Notes: a model not told the origin generated them from the sequence alone. DNA of 64,000 nt from Ophiura sarsii (GCA_035610835.1 CM069446.1:52305625-52369624); one strand, 5' to 3'; counted from the stretch's first letter, positions 1-13,439 are shown. Translations and numbers: made by a program.

Positions 1-19
1 ACTAGCGAATAGTAGCACG

Positions 20-1300
20 TTGCCTAAATATTGATGATGTTCTATTGGATTAATAAATATTTGAGATTTTAATAAATGGCAATTGGCAACAGACACGGCA
101 AATTAAGCAGGATTCATCAACTTAACCTATGTGTAAAGAAATCGTGTTTCACATCATATCAAATTTTCTTATTATATACGTTATATTGCTTGCAATAATT
201 CCGACAATGAAGTTAATCAATACGTGTGATGGTGAAGGTTACAAGGATGCATTAATAATCTGGTCCACGTCTTTTTTCGGCAAAATCAGATTGTCTGTTT
301 TTATGCTTATTGAGTTACTTACAGGCGGAATTAGAAGGCCCAGTTCGATGTCGAGTCGTATTTTTTGTTGACCCTCGATTTTTTGTTCTTTTTTGTCCTT
401 GCCCAATATCTGCAGCCCTCAAAATGACCTTCTTTCTTTTTGAAGTTGAGGTGCATTTCCGGTAGGTTTATATAAAGGCGACCAATAAACCCTGTTCTAC
501 GGGCGAACCGAACTCTCACGAGGGTCGGTCGGTCTTTTATTTTTTATTTTTTATTCTTCTTCTTCTTCTTCTTCTTCTTTTTCTTCTTTTTTTTTGGGGG
601 GGTCTAATTAGTCGTGAAAAATGTTTGTGGATTTTTAACAATTTTCGTAATATTTAAAAAAACAGAATCACCATTGTTAAAATAAGGCAACACATTTGTA
701 TTAAGAAAAATCAAATTCGACAAAAAAGGTGGGTCGGTCGAACCCGTAGAACACTCGTCGCCTAAAGGGCTAGTTATTGCGACATACATGATTGGTTGTA
801 ATATAGGTCCTTCAAGGATCTATGCTGTAATCAAAGGTAGTATTATGCAATGATCTTGTAAATTTAATTCATACTTTGTGATGTATAAGTAAAAACCCAT
901 TAGCTCGGCCTAGATAATAGTTTCTGTTTATATGAAGCTCCATGGAAACACTCGTGTCGTGTGCTGTTGTCGTGAACAGAGTATTCAAAACAACTGCGGC
1001 CTATGGATATTAATGATGTTTCATTGTATTCATAAATATTTGAGATTTTTAATGAATGGCAAAAGACACTGCAAATTAAGCAGGATTCATCAACTTATCC
1101 TATATGTAAAGAAATCGCGTTTCACATGATATCTATTTTTCAGGGAAGATAATCGATACATGGGATGGTAATAGCTACAACGATGCATTAATAATCTGGA
1201 CCACGTTTTTCGGCAAAGTTAGATATTTTGGTTTTGTTGCTTTTACTACTCACAGACAAAATTATAAGGCTCAAGCCGATGTCAAATCGTATTACATAAA
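20..1300. repeat. Local duplication, two diverged ~300-bp copies
   Basis: Bases about 26-360 and 1003-1300 are diverged copies of one sequence in the same orientation. Both contain ATAAATATTTGAGATTTT, then AAATTAAGCAGGATTCATCA, then ATAATCTGG(T/A)CCACGT and a GATGTC(G/A)A(G/A)TCGTATT end. The spacer holds a (TTC)n tract near 548-592. No coding sequence is convincing in either copy; the short open frames here are neither conserved between the copies nor recognisable. Confidence 0.7.
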
Positions 1301-2099
1301 AAAACTAAAACACAAAAACCAGACCAATATCTTTACTGCATAACATAGGCTTATACATGTACAATATAATAAACCCCTATTAGATTTGATTAGACCAACA
1401 GGACCATTGTACGTTTTCAATAATCTATACAAAAAACAACATCGTAAACAACAATATAATCCAATATGGGATACATTATTCTAGTAACAAAAAGATCATT
1501 AAGAGTGACCATTTAGGACAACCAGACGTATAGTCCAGACCCCAGAGTAGTTCTAAGATACACAGAGCAATCACACTATGCTAAGAATCATTCAATATGT
1601 ATTATAACTACAGGAATTCTCTATGACACTCCGTTAGATCTGCCCTACAACATGAAATAGAAGATTTTGCATTATCTTTTGCACACATGCACCCTCTGAG
1701 ACATTAGCCCTTCGGGCAATTGCATTTGATTTTGTGTTTTACCGACTCTATATCTGGTTATGGATGCTTTCGTCATTGGTTTGCTAATGCCTTGCTATAA
1801 CTAAACAACATAATTCTTTACTCCCGTGCTTAACGAGGTATGGTAGTTGTGAATTCTCTTTTGCAGCTCGTTTCCATAGCATTTTCATGGACACTACGAA
1901 GAATGTAGCTTAAAGGCATCCTCAGTTGACGGAAGTATAAGACTATCACAGTTCTTTGTTGTATGTATGAGCACTTTCTCTATTAGAGTATCTGCCTCCT
2001 AGTCAACATGACATATTTGGAAGACTTAACAAATACTCAGAGGAAAGGAGAGTAGCTGGACCTGACGATAACCTCTTAGTATGATACCACAATTGTTAG

Positions 2100-2975
2100 G
2101 TAACGTTTCATTTTGCTTTTTCCATATAGTACACCGTTACATAGGAAGATTATATTTATTGAAATGAAAGATCGCCACACATTCTTTCCACTGCGGTAAG
2201 TCTATCTGCTCAGCCGTGGATTTCATAAGCTCTTGTATTTGTCATCGATTCTCCTCTTCGCTGTCTTTTTCATATTTATATCATGCTGATGAACGTCATA
2301 TCTATCCCTGATGAATTGTATTAGATGACATCCAGGGGTTTGCATGTGTAAAAGCTTCACCATGTAGCTGGTACTAGCTCGGCGAAATCCTTGCTGCCAA
2401 TGTCCTGGTGTCATTGAAGAAATGCCATAGCATCGATGATGACGTTGGTCTTGACATCATATATATGTTATATATCGTGTTCTTTCCAGTCGTCACCCAA
2501 TGTATCCTTAAATTGCAAGGATAAGGATGTAATCTGCTTTGTTTCCTTTACGCATTGCATATATGATATCCACGGGTAGGTTTAAGAGAGAGCTAAGGGT
2601 ATGGTGTCCACTCTCGTAAGAAAGCACATCCAGCTTGTCACGTTCCTCCAATGTGTTGTTTTCATGGCAGGTGATACAGTCAGTTTACACTGTTCAAGGA
2701 ATGTGTTTTTGCGCACTGGTGGCACTTTATCGATGCCAGATGTTTTTGCTTCAACTTCTTAATTCTATGGCCAGCCTGAACGAGATCCATTCCCATATGT
2801 ATGGGGATAGATCATCTTGGATTTGATCAGTTGCAGGATCTCACCTATCGCACTGAAATCCTTACCAGCAGAACTTGTTCCATGCCTTGATGAATCGTCA
2901 TTCTTTATATGGGCCATTATACGTTTGTTTGTCTTGGTACAGCTGCTAATGTTTGCAATTGCCTCTGGCATCATA
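2100..2975 (-). pseudogene. Decayed transposon-like coding remnant
   Basis: Read on the minus strand with frame changes, this stretch keeps protein-like segments in order. They are a segment with KDFSAIGEI and KMIYPHTYGNG, then a segment with TPGHWQQGFRRAS and QFIRDRYDVHQHD followed by a basic KKTAKRR stretch, then IDLPQWKECVAIFHFNK. The order (an M-x-x-P segment, then DRY followed by basic residues, then LPQWK and NK) resembles an uncharacterised protein that I recall as repetitive in marine invertebrate genomes. Stops interrupt every frame, so it is a relic. The family is not named and no function is assigned. Confidence 0.35.
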
Positions 2976-3444
2976 ACTACCTATTTCAGAACATCAACAT
3001 GATAATGTTGTACCCGTGTTGTACCCGAAGTTTGACTTTAAAGGACCTTGATTTAACATGTAATTGATCACCAGTGTTGAATTCCCGTGTTGATGTACAG
3101 CTTAGACATAAATCCGTATAAAGTATTGATTATTTATTATACAAGATACTACAGGATATTTAACATTCTTAATTTACTAATGGCTTCAGTGTCATACTGT
3201 ATGCATCAATTCCTACAACTTTGTATGTAATAAGGTGCATTTTGATATTCCTACCTTTTGAAAAAAATCAGATTCAAATTTATAGTGAAATAGGTGGCCA
3301 TAGTGTTCTTAGTATAACTAGAGTTCGCAAGAGAAAGAAGTTTGCAGGACACTTACTTATTGTTCCCAATGTTTGTATTTATTTGAAAACCGTAATTCCA
3401 GGAGTATGTTCTGAGGTCATGGGTCAACTCATTTTAAAGCCGAA

Positions 3445-6400
3445 TAATACATTTCTTTATTAACCCCATCCCAAACTACATAACCATAACATAACCTAGG
3501 ACCTAAAGGGATCATTACACACAACCCCTAACCGCCCCGCCCCCGCCCCGTGGCTTATGCAACCCCAAGGCCTAAACCGAAACCAACTCCCGTGGCGCAG
3601 CGTATTTCTCCAATATTTGCCCGCCCGCGTGTGTAGGGGTGCGTGGGTGTAGTGCGTGTGCGCGTTTATTTTGCATGGCGCACTGCTGCGCGCTATGTGT
3701 AACGCGCGCCGACTGCATGGTTACAGTGTACGCAGAGAAAAACAAACATGGCCCGTAGAAATTAGTCTCAAAAGCCGGGCTGAAAAGGCCTAAATTGGAC
3801 ATCATTTTGCTCATATCTCGGTCAATTCTCTACGGTTTTCGGCCATTTATAGCTTATAACACTCACATTATAATTATCCTTTATCAGTGCAAAGTTCACG
3901 GCGTTTAGTTGCAAACTGAGAGAGCCTTTTATGGATACATACATACATACATACTCTCAACATAAGACAAATTATAGTAAGACTAGCGGGACGCCCGTCC
4001 TACGGACGGGCTCTCCCGCTAGGGAGTAGGGCCTACCAGATAGAACACCTACAGGCTACAAATGAAACAACATAAAATGTTGGAAAATCTATAACGAAAC
4101 ACATAGGAATAGAACAATATTTAAAATATTTTTGTTTTAATTCAAAGACCCCCCGCCCGCCCACTCCCCGTGGCATATTTTAACTCCAAGGCCTAAACCT
4201 TAACCATCTCCCGTACCCCAATCGTCACCATCCCGCCCCGCACGCCCCCGCACGCCCCCCGCCCGCCCCGCCCGTGGCATATCCGTTACGCAATTTAGCA
4301 TCACATTTCTTCATTAACCCCCTGCCTCCCAAACCACATTACATCATTACACACAACCACCATTCGTCACCGCCCCGCCCGCCCCGTGGCATATCTCAAC
4401 CCCCCCAAAGGCCTAAAGTTCCCCGCCCCGTGGTTTATCTCAACGCCAAGGCCTCACTTTAACCATCTCCCGTAGCGCGGCGTATTTCTCCAATATTTGT
4501 CCACCCGCGTGTCACATACAGTATCAAATCCCACATCTGACACCATGTTATGTAATTTAGATTCACCATATCATGTTTTATTTTACCAGAAACCACATTA
4601 TTTCGTTACCTTATGACCCGCTGCCGCCTCCCCCCCCCCCCCCCGCCCGCCCGCCCAGCCGTCCCCGCCCGCTCCCATCTCCGCCCCCGCCCCGTGGCGT
4701 ATCTCAACCCTAAGGCCTAAACCATAACCAACCCCGTGTGACGCAGCGTATTTCTCCAAGTGCCCGCCCGCGTGTGTAGGGGTGCGTGCGTGTGCGCGTT
4801 TATTTTGCATGGCGCACTGCGACGCGTTATGTGCTCCGCGCGCCGACTGCATGGTTACAGTGTACGCAGAGAAAAACAAACATGGCCCGTAAAAAATAGT
4901 CTCAAAAGCCGGGCTGAAAAGGCCCTTAATTGCCATAATTTTGCTCATAAAAAATCTCGGTCAATTCTGTACGGTTTTCGGCCATTTATAGCTTATAACA
5001 CTCACATTATAATCATCTTTTATTCAGTGCAATGTTCACGGCGTTTAGTTGCAAACTGAGAGAGCCTTTTATGGATACATACATACATACATACACCATA
5101 CGGCAAATTATAGTATGACTAGCGGAACGCCCGTCCTACGGACGGGCTCTCCCGCTAGGGAGTAGGACCTACCAGATAGAACACCTACAAATGAAACAAC
5201 ACAAAAGTGTTGGAAAATTTATAACGAAACACATAGGAATAGAACAATATCTAAAACATTTTTGTTTTAATTCAAAGACCCCCGCCCGCCCACGCCCCGT
5301 GGCATATTTTAACTTCAAGGCCTAAACCTTAACCATCTCCCGTTCCCCAACCGTCACCATCCCGCCCCGCCCGCCCCCGCCCCGTGACATATCCGTTACG
5401 CAATTTAGCATCACAACCCCCATTCGTCACCGCCCCCGCCCCGCCCGTGGCATATTTCAACTCCAAGGCCTAAACCTTAACCATCTCCCGTAGCCCACCA
5501 GTCACTCCCCCGCCTGCCCCTGCCACGCCCGTGGCATATCCGTTACGCAATTTAGCATCACATTTCTTCATTAACCCCTGCCTCCCAAACCACATTACAT
5601 CATTACACCCCCCCCCCCCCATTCGTCACCGCCCGCCCCACCTGTGTCATATCTCAACCCCAAGGCCTAAAGTTCCCCGCCCAGCGGCTTATCTCAACGC
5701 CAAGGCCTAACCTTAACCATCTCCCGTAGCGCGGCGTATTTCTCCAATATTTGTCCGCCAGCGTGTCGCATACAGTATCAAATCCCACATCTAGTGACAC
5801 CATGTTACGTAATTTAGATTCACCATATCATGTTTTGTTTGATCAGAAACCACATTATTTCGTTACCTTATGACCCGCTCCCCCCCCCCCCCCCCCCCGC
5901 CCGCCCTGCCGCCGTCCCCTGCAGTCCCCGTCTCCGCCCACGCTCCATGGCTTATCTCAAGGCCCCAAGGCCTAAACCATAACCAACCCCGTGTGGCGCA
6001 GCGTATTTCTCCAATATTTACCCGCCCGCGTGTGTAGGGGTGCGTGGGTGTAGTGCGTGTGCGCGTTTATTTTGCATGACGCACTGCGACGCGTTATGTG
6101 CTACGCGCCGACTGCATGGTTACAGTGTACGCAGAGAAAAACAAACATGGCCCGTACGGAAATAGTCTCAAAAGCCGGGCTGAAAAGGCCTAAATTGGAC
6201 ATCATTTTGCTCATATCTCGGTCAATTCTGTACGGTTTTCAGCCATTTATAGCTTATAACACTCACATTATAATTATCCTTTATCAGTGCAAAGTTCACG
6301 GCGTTTAGTTGCAAACTGAGAGAGCCTTTTATGGATACATACATACATACATACTCTCAACATAAGACAAATTATAGTAAAGCGGAACGCCCGTCCTTCG

Positions 6401-9400
6401 GACGGGCTCTCCCGCTAGGGAGTAGGGCCTACCAGATAGAACACCTACAAATGAAACAACACATAGGCCTAAGTGTTGGAAAATTTATAACGAAACACAC
6501 AGGAATAGAACCCCCGCCCGCCCACGCCCCGTGGCATATTTCAACTCCAAGGCCTAAACCTTAACCATCTCCGTAGCCCACCAGTCACTCCCCGGCGCCC
6601 CGCCCCGCCCGCTGCATATCCGTTACGCAATTTAGCATCACATTTCTTCATTAACCCCCTGCCTCCCAAACCACATTACACCCCCATTCGTCACCGCCCC
6701 CGCCCCGCCCGTGGCATATCTCAACCCAAGGCCTAAAGTTCCCGTCCCGCGACTTATATATCTCAACGGCAAGGCCTAACCTTAACCATCTCCCGTAGCG
6801 CGGCACGGTATTTCTACAATATTTGTCCGCCAGCGTGTCGCATAGGGTATCAAATCCCACATCTGACACCATGTTACGTAATTTAGATTCACCATATCAT
6901 GTTTTGTTTTATCAGAAACCACATTATTTCGTTACCTTATGACCCGCTTCCGCCCCCCCCCCCCCGCCCGCCCTGACGTCCCCGCCCGTCCCCGCGCCTC
7001 CGCCCGCCCCGTGGCTTATCTCAACCCCAATGCCTAAACCATAACAAACCCCGTGTGGCGCAGCGTATTTCTACAATATTTACCCGCCCGCGTGTGTAGG
7101 GGTGCGTGGGTGTAGTGCGTATGCGCGTTTATTTTGCATGGCGCAATGCGACGCGTTATGTGCTACGCGCCGACTGCATGGTTACAGTGTACGCAGAGAA
7201 AAACAAACATGAAATAGTCTCAAAAGCCGGGCTGAAAAGACTTTGGATTTCCTGCTTTTGCTCATATCTCAGTCAATTCTTAACGGTTTTCAGCCATTTA
7301 TAGCTTATAACACTCACATTATAATTATCCTTTATCAGTGCAAAGTTCACGGCGTTTAGTTGCAAACTGAGAGAGCCTTTTATGGATACATACATACATA
7401 CATACTCTCAACATAAGACAAATTATAGTAAGACTAGCGGAACGCCCGCTAGGGAGTAGGGCCTACCAGATAGAACACCTACAAATGAAACAACACAAAA
7501 GTGTTGGAAAATTTATAACGAAACACATAGGAATAGAACAATATCTAAAACATTTTTGTTTTAATTCAAAGACCCCCGCCCGCCCTTTAGTTTTAATTCA
7601 AAGACCCCCGCCCGCCCACGCCCCGTGGCATATTTTAACTTCAAGGCCTAAACCTTAACCATCTCCCGTTCCCCAACCGTCACCATCCCGCCCCGCCCGC
7701 CCCCGCCCCGTGACATATCCGTTACGCAATTTAGCATCACAACTCCCATTCGTCACCGCCCCCGCCCCGCCCGTGGCATATTTCAACTCCAAGGCCTAAA
7801 CCTTAACCATCTCCCGTAGCCCACCAGTCACTCCCCCGCCTGCCCCTGCCCCGCCTGCCCCTGCCCCGCCTGCCCCTGCCCCGCCCGTGGCATATCCGTT
7901 ACGCAATTTAGCATCACATTTCTTCATTAACCCCTGCCTCCCAAACCACATTACATCATTACACCCCCCCCCCCATTCGTCACCGCCCCGCCCCGCCTGT
8001 GTCATATCTCAACCCCAAGGCCTACAGTTCCCCGCCCAGCGGCTTATCTCAACGCCAAGGCCTAACCTTAACCATCTCCCGATTTCTCCAATATTTGTCT
8101 GCGTGTCGCATACAGTATCAAATCCCACATCTGACACCATGTCACGTAATTTAGATTTACTATATCATGTTTTGTTTTATCAGAAACCACATTATTTCGT
8201 TACCTTATGACCCGCTTCCCCCCCACCCCGCCCGCCCTGCCGTCCCCGCCCCGTCCCCGCCCCGTCCCCGCCCCGTCTCCGCCTACGCTCCGTGGCTTAT
8301 CTCAAGGCCCCAAGGCCTAAACCATAACCAACCCCGTGTGGCGCAGCGTATTTCTCCAATATTTACCCGCCCGCGTGTGTAGGGGTGCGTGGGTGTAGTG
8401 CGTGTGCGCGTTTATTTTGCATGTCGCACTGCGACGCGTTATGTGCTACGCGCCGACTGCATGGTTACAGTGTACGCAGAGAAAAACAAACATGGCCCGT
8501 AAAAAATAGTCTCAAAAGCCGGCCTGAAAAGGCCCTAAATTGCCATAATTTTGCTCATATCTCGGTCAATTCTGTACGGTTTTCGGCCATTTATAGCTTA
8601 TAACCCGTCTCAAGACATCATCTAGTATCAGTGAAATATTCACGGCTTTAAAATGCAAAATGAGAAAGCCTTTTCAGGATACATACATACTCACATACAT
8701 ACATACATACAACATACGGTGAATTATAGTAAGACTAGCGGCACGCCCGTCCTGCGGACGGGCTCTCCCCCTAGGGAGTAGGGCCTACCAGATAGACACC
8801 TACAAAAATAAAGTGTTGAAAATTTATAACGAAACACATAGGAATAGAACAATATTTAAAACATTTTTGTTTTAAATCAAAAGGCTTTGTAGCCTAATTC
8901 AAAAGTTTTTAAATTTCAATTTCAATTTTTTTTGAAAATTACCCCCCGCCCGCACACGCCCCGTGGCATATTTCAACACCAAGGCCTAAACCTTAACCAT
9001 CTCCCGTACCCCACCCGTCCCTCCCCATCCCTGTCCCCTCCCGGCCCGCCCCCGTCCAGTGGCATATCCGTCCCCGCCCCCGCCCCCGCCCCGTGGCTTA
9101 TGCAACCCCAAGGCCTAAACCGAAACCAACTCCCGTGGCGCAGCGTATTTCTCCAATATTTGCCCGCCCGCGTGTGTATGGGTGCGTGGGTGTAGTGCGT
9201 GTGCGCGTTTATTTTGCATGGCGCACTGCTGCGCGCTATGTGTAACGCATGGTTACAGTGTACGCAGAGAAAAACAAACATGGCCCGTAGAAATTAGTCT
9301 CAAAAGCCGGGCTGAAAAGGCCTAAATTGGACATCATTTTGCTCATATCTCGGTCAATTCTGTACGGTTTTCGGCCATTTATAGCTTATAACCCGTATCC

Positions 9401-9530
9401 GGTCTTTATTTAGTATCAGTGAAATATTCACGGCTTTAAAATGCAAAATGAGAAAGCCTTTTCAGGATACATACATACTCACATACATACATACATACAT
9501 ACAACATACGGTGAATTATAGTAAGATGAT
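3445..9530. repeat. GC-rich macrosatellite, ~0.8-1.3-kb units, six copies
   Basis: A landmark (TTACAGTGTACGCAGAG) recurs at 3721, 4855, 6120, 7182, 8465 and 9253, giving spacings of 1134, 1265, 1062, 1283 and 788 bp. Each unit has a C-rich part with CCCCGCCCGCCC runs and AAGGCCTAAACC, then CAGCGTATTTCTCCAATATT, a CG-rich block, the landmark, GCCATTTATAGCTTATAAC, an (ACAT)n tract and usually a strong hairpin. Units differ by internal deletions and by variation in the C-rich part. Minus-strand open frames recur because the units recur; copy 4 lacks bases just after the landmark, which breaks the frame, so I do not call a gene. Confidence 0.9.
3983..4022. other. Hairpin of macrosatellite unit 1
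   Basis: CTAGCGGGA pairs with TCCCGCTAG (9 bp) and the inner GCCCGTCC pairs with GGACGGGC (8 bp) around a 3-base loop. Related hairpins occur at 5119-5158, 6381-6418 and 8735-8774. In the fourth unit (about 7434) the inner stem has been deleted between short direct repeats. The role is unknown; the positions after the ACAT tract are constant. Confidence 0.85.
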
Positions 9531-10630
9531 CAACTTTTGCTTCTAAGTTTGAGAATATTTAATAAAAGTACATAAAAGTATACATTTATAGAAAGGAAAT
9601 TTGATAAGGAATCCGATGGTGATATCAATGTGATACCAAATAAACTAAATTTTGAGAAATAAACCAAAAAGCGTTTTTTTTACCCCAAATTTTTCAGACA
9701 GCATAACTATAAAATAAAAAATGGTAATTTGTTCTAAAATACATTTTTGTAAACAAAACAATTTTGTCTAGGAGGCAATTTTTTCTTTTTCCAAAATAAG
9801 GCTTAGTTTTGGAAATATTGCTAAAAACATCGGAAAAGGGTAAAAGTCGTGTTTTTTGGCATACATTTCGCTAGAAATGGATGCATATCTCGAGTTTAAA
9901 ATCCATAATCGAAAAAATAAAAAATTGCCTCCTAGCGCTGAAAGTCCTCTACACAATGGTAGTAAAAGCTTACCTGATAGTTCGATATATTTTTAGTTAT
10001 GTTGTCTGAAAATTCGTAAAATTCCTTCAAATTTGAACTTCTAGAAAACATCGATTTAGTAAAAATATTGACCTTTTTCACCATTTAAAGCTAAATATTC
10101 TCGGAATACACGGGCGTGTGACCTAAAAGGCGAGTATACTATTATGAACAATCAAAATAAACTATCAGATTCAATTTATATTGTCACAATCTGAAGAAAT
10201 TGGAAGAAAACTGAAATTTAAATGCCCGTAAGATTGGCCTTTGTTTACATTTTTAGACATTGTTTTGCGCTCTTTTGTTTTTCGCGTCTACGTCGCGGAT
10301 ATTAAGCGGCGCGTCTAGTATTATGCGCGGGAAGTTTCAGCGCGCGACGCAATGATCGAACAGCTGTCGCAGCATTTGAAAAGCGCGGAACTCCGCTTAA
10401 TTTCCCGCCAAATAAACATGCGCCTTTTCCTGACTCAAACTTACCAAAACAACAATTTTAAATCACCCAAAAGAACGGGAAATAATCGCTTCCGATTAGT
10501 AACTTATGATGGTAACGATAGAATACATATAAAAGTATAAAATAATAGAGAAATATGAAATTCAATTTTTGAAACAAGTGCCGGGTTGACACTGCCCTTA
10601 ATACCACTGATTCAAATTGCCGTTTATCAG
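9531..10630. other. AT-rich intergenic DNA, no gene seen
   Basis: No convincing open frame or splice pattern. A short GC-richer patch with several GCGC and CGCG steps lies at about 10255-10430, and it looks neither coding nor like a known repeat. Confidence 0.5.
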
Positions 10631-10633
10631 CAA

Positions 10634-10705
10634 GTATCGGTGGTCTAGTGATTAAGACGCCTGTCTAGTAATCAGGAGACCGGGGTTCAATTCCCCGCCG
10701 GTGAA
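10634..10705 (+). tRNA. tRNA-Thr(AGU)-like gene or pseudogene
   Basis: A cloverleaf can be drawn. The D stem GTCT/AGAC is perfect. The anticodon stem CCTGT/TCAGG has one T-T mismatch around loop CTAGTAA (T33, anticodon AGT). The variable loop is AGAC, and the T stem CGGGG/CCCCG is perfect around TTCAATT. The anticodon arm closely resembles animal tRNA-Thr(AGU). The acceptor stem is weak: the outermost pair mismatches and two pairs are wobble. The acceptor 3' strand also belongs to an inverted repeat with 10727-10739. This suggests a decaying copy or a tRNA-derived element head rather than a working tRNA. Confidence 0.55.
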
Positions 10706-10744
10706 TGTCCTTGCTTATTTTCGTTGGGACATTCGCCGGTGGTT

Positions 10745-12950
10745 GTTAATATTTGTTGTTGGTCACAGGTCACTAATAGGTATATCAAACAAGGTGGGAT
10801 CGTTTCAAAAAATCCTTAAAATCGTGATACGTGTCTCTATTTTAAATAGAAGTTGTCAAAAAAACATAACATTTTTGGTATCATATTAAAGACAATTTAT
10901 CCAGCTACCGAATAAAAAAAGAATTAAAGCCACATGTTTAGCAACAGTGAAGTTATCAATCTAAACGTCGAGTGAGTCAAGGGTAGGAGCGGTGGACGAG
11001 GAGGCGGTGGATGAGGCGCCCATAGGTTTGTACACAAAATAGCGGAAAACTAGAACTTTTGAAATTGATGCCATTTTAAAAGTATACATAGGAAAGTTTT
11101 CAAACTTCTCATATGTGTTAATAACATGTGCCTGCTACTATGAATACTAATATTGAATTGTTATCTAGACATTCTCTACTAGAATATGATGTTCAATTCA
11201 GGGAGTGTTTTAATGTAAAAAATACACAGTTTTATTCATTTTATTGATTAAACAATGGCCAAATCGCAGTCTCTCTATTTCATTTGTGTGACTCTTCAGT
11301 CCTTTTCTACCCTGGGTAGTAAAACATTTAACTAAAAAAGCCAGAAGTGTTTCTTCACAGAATTGTTCATAGATTCATGAAAAATTTGCTATTTAGACCT
11401 ATTTTGGACCACCCTGTATTCAAAATAAAAGGAACTTTAACGATATCCATGTAGTTCATTTTGATAACCATTTTCTTTTAAATTAAATGGTCCATGCTAA
11501 CTAAATTTCATAGAATATTATATACAAACATTCATTTTATGCATTATTTCATCATAATTTTAGACACCCTGTACTTTTCCTGTGTACATTTTGGGCAAAT
11601 GATTCTTAGCAAATTTGGTAGCACCTTCTGCGGTTGTTCTGATTTTGGTGACTATTTTCAGCTAAACCCTAATTGTACAAACTATCAAACTATTTTGTGA
11701 GGAGCAAAAACTATCAAATTTTTTATGTTCCACCCTGTAAAAATTGTACACACCCTGTATAATTTGATTCTTTTTTGCAAAATTAAAAACCTTGAATCTT
11801 AAGCTTTCAAACAATATATAGTTTGTGGGTCATTAAGTATGTAAAACTTAAGTTTTGTCCCGTTTAATCAGAATTGGTGCATTTCTCAACATTATTAGAA
11901 GTGAAACTTTTTTTTTGACCAGTTTGTGACTTCTGACCTGTTATATTATTGTCTATTGTAAACACCGTGGGTTGGTAAACTGCGTTATATTATATTATAT
12001 ATATATGATATAAAACATTATTATATAAAACATGTTAATTAACACATGTTTAGCAATAATGCAAGTGGCCTGACTCGATTTTTTTTTTAATCGTATATTT
12101 TTTTCATTAAAATGAAGACATTTACATCTAAAAATGTGATACTTCTGAAATTTCGACAAGCAATTTTTGTGTGTAATTTGTTGTCATCGGACCTTTTCCT
12201 AGTGAACTAAAACATTATGCAGATTGCTCAACGTCATTTTAGGATCTAAATAATAAAAATGTAAAAACATAAATTTTGGCTTAAAAAGATTTTTTTAAGT
12301 AAACATTCTATGTAACAATGAAAGTATTTTGGGGGTTTTGAGATTTTATTGTACTTCACACAATATACACACAAAATTGTACAACAATTGGGAGGTTGAA
12401 ACCTACTTTTTTATATATTTTGAGAATACTGAATTTTCTTTGTATAAATGATTATTAAAAAGAATAAACGTTTTCCGGCATTCAAACTACAATTTCCATC
12501 TTTTATTATTTTTCTAATGCATTACGGTATGATTTTTAAAATCTCGTTCCAATGATTTCGTTATAAATGTAATGTATTTTGTAAACATCTACAACACGAT
12601 AACACAGCTTACAATTAAATAACTAGAATGCAGTGTTCACGGATTTCGCAGTTGGTAGGCGGCGGTGGTTTCTATTTCCGTGTGGAACCTTATCAGCCCG
12701 CAATCATATGTTTTGATTGTGTTTTGTTTCCTTGATCACGTTGATAGTTGTATTATGCTACCAAAAAAAGAAATGCGTTTTATTAAGGTACCAAACAAAA
12801 TATTAAAAAATTGCGTTTTATTAACCCTAAGCCCTTGGAGTTAGAAAATGCTAATCCTAAGTCCATCTCCAAGCGCCTGTGCCGGCGGTTTTCGATGACG
12901 TAGTCAACCGAGCCTAGACAGTTAGCGCAGTATACTGCGCGAACGAGTAG
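10745..12950. other. AT-rich intergenic DNA, no gene seen
   Basis: Several ACACCCTGTA-type motifs (about 11408, 11567, 11732, 11748) look like ends of short inverted-repeat elements, but I could not pair them into complete elements. No coding exon is supported. Confidence 0.45.
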
Positions 12951-12954
12951 CTGA

Positions 12955-13110
12955 GGGTCGTGGCTTAGTGAGTGGGACATAGGGCCGGAGTCCGGATGGT
13001 CCCCGGATCGAATCCCGGCAGGTTCCTGGCGATTTAGTTGGTGTGTTTTCTTTGAAAATTGTGATCCCGGTCAAAAACCCTAAACCGGGGTTAGGATTAT
13101 ATCAAAGTAA
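12955..13110 (+). mobile_element. tRNA-derived SINE-like repeat
   Basis: A box-A-like GTGGCTTAGTGAGTGGGAC and a box-B-like GGATCGAATCC are separated by about 35 bases, as in a tRNA-derived RNA polymerase III promoter. The 5' part does not fold into a complete tRNA. A non-tRNA body with a CCCGGTCAAAAACCC segment follows. I infer a SINE; the body and tail are not assigned to a family. Confidence 0.5.
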
Positions 13111-13178
13111 TAGACATGCTGAATGTTGGGCAGATTCGTTAAAGTCGTATAGTGCAAAAAGCAAGGACAATACATTCC

Positions 13179-13371
13179 AAATAATTTTGAGTAAAAAATT
13201 CCCAAATTGCTAGATTATGATTTAAAGACACTAACTTAGGGACCATTTTTTTTAAAGCTATTATACTTTTTGAAATATTGAAGAAGAAAAAAAGTTTTAA
13301 AAAAGTCCCCTAAGTTAGTGTCTTTAAATCATAATCTAGCAATTTGGGAATTTTTTTACTCAAAATTATTT
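13179..13371. mobile_element. Foldback (hairpin) element
   Basis: The left arm (about 13179-13243) and the right arm (about 13305-13371) are near-perfect reverse complements over about 65 bp, sharing for example TTTAAAGACACTAACTTAGG. About 60 bp of AT-rich loop lies between them. It directly abuts the LINE remnant to its right. No clear target duplication was identified. Confidence 0.8.
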
Positions 13372-13439
13372 TTGTTAGCTTTGTTGAACTTTTTTGGGTC
13401 AAAAAAGTGATAAAAAAAAAAGAAAAGTGTATACAAGAA

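Noticed and set aside
4598..4948. Minus-strand open frame repeated in several macrosatellite units
   Set aside because: It recurs only because the unit recurs; unit 4 breaks the frame, the C-terminal part is low-complexity glycine/alanine, and no domain is recognisable.
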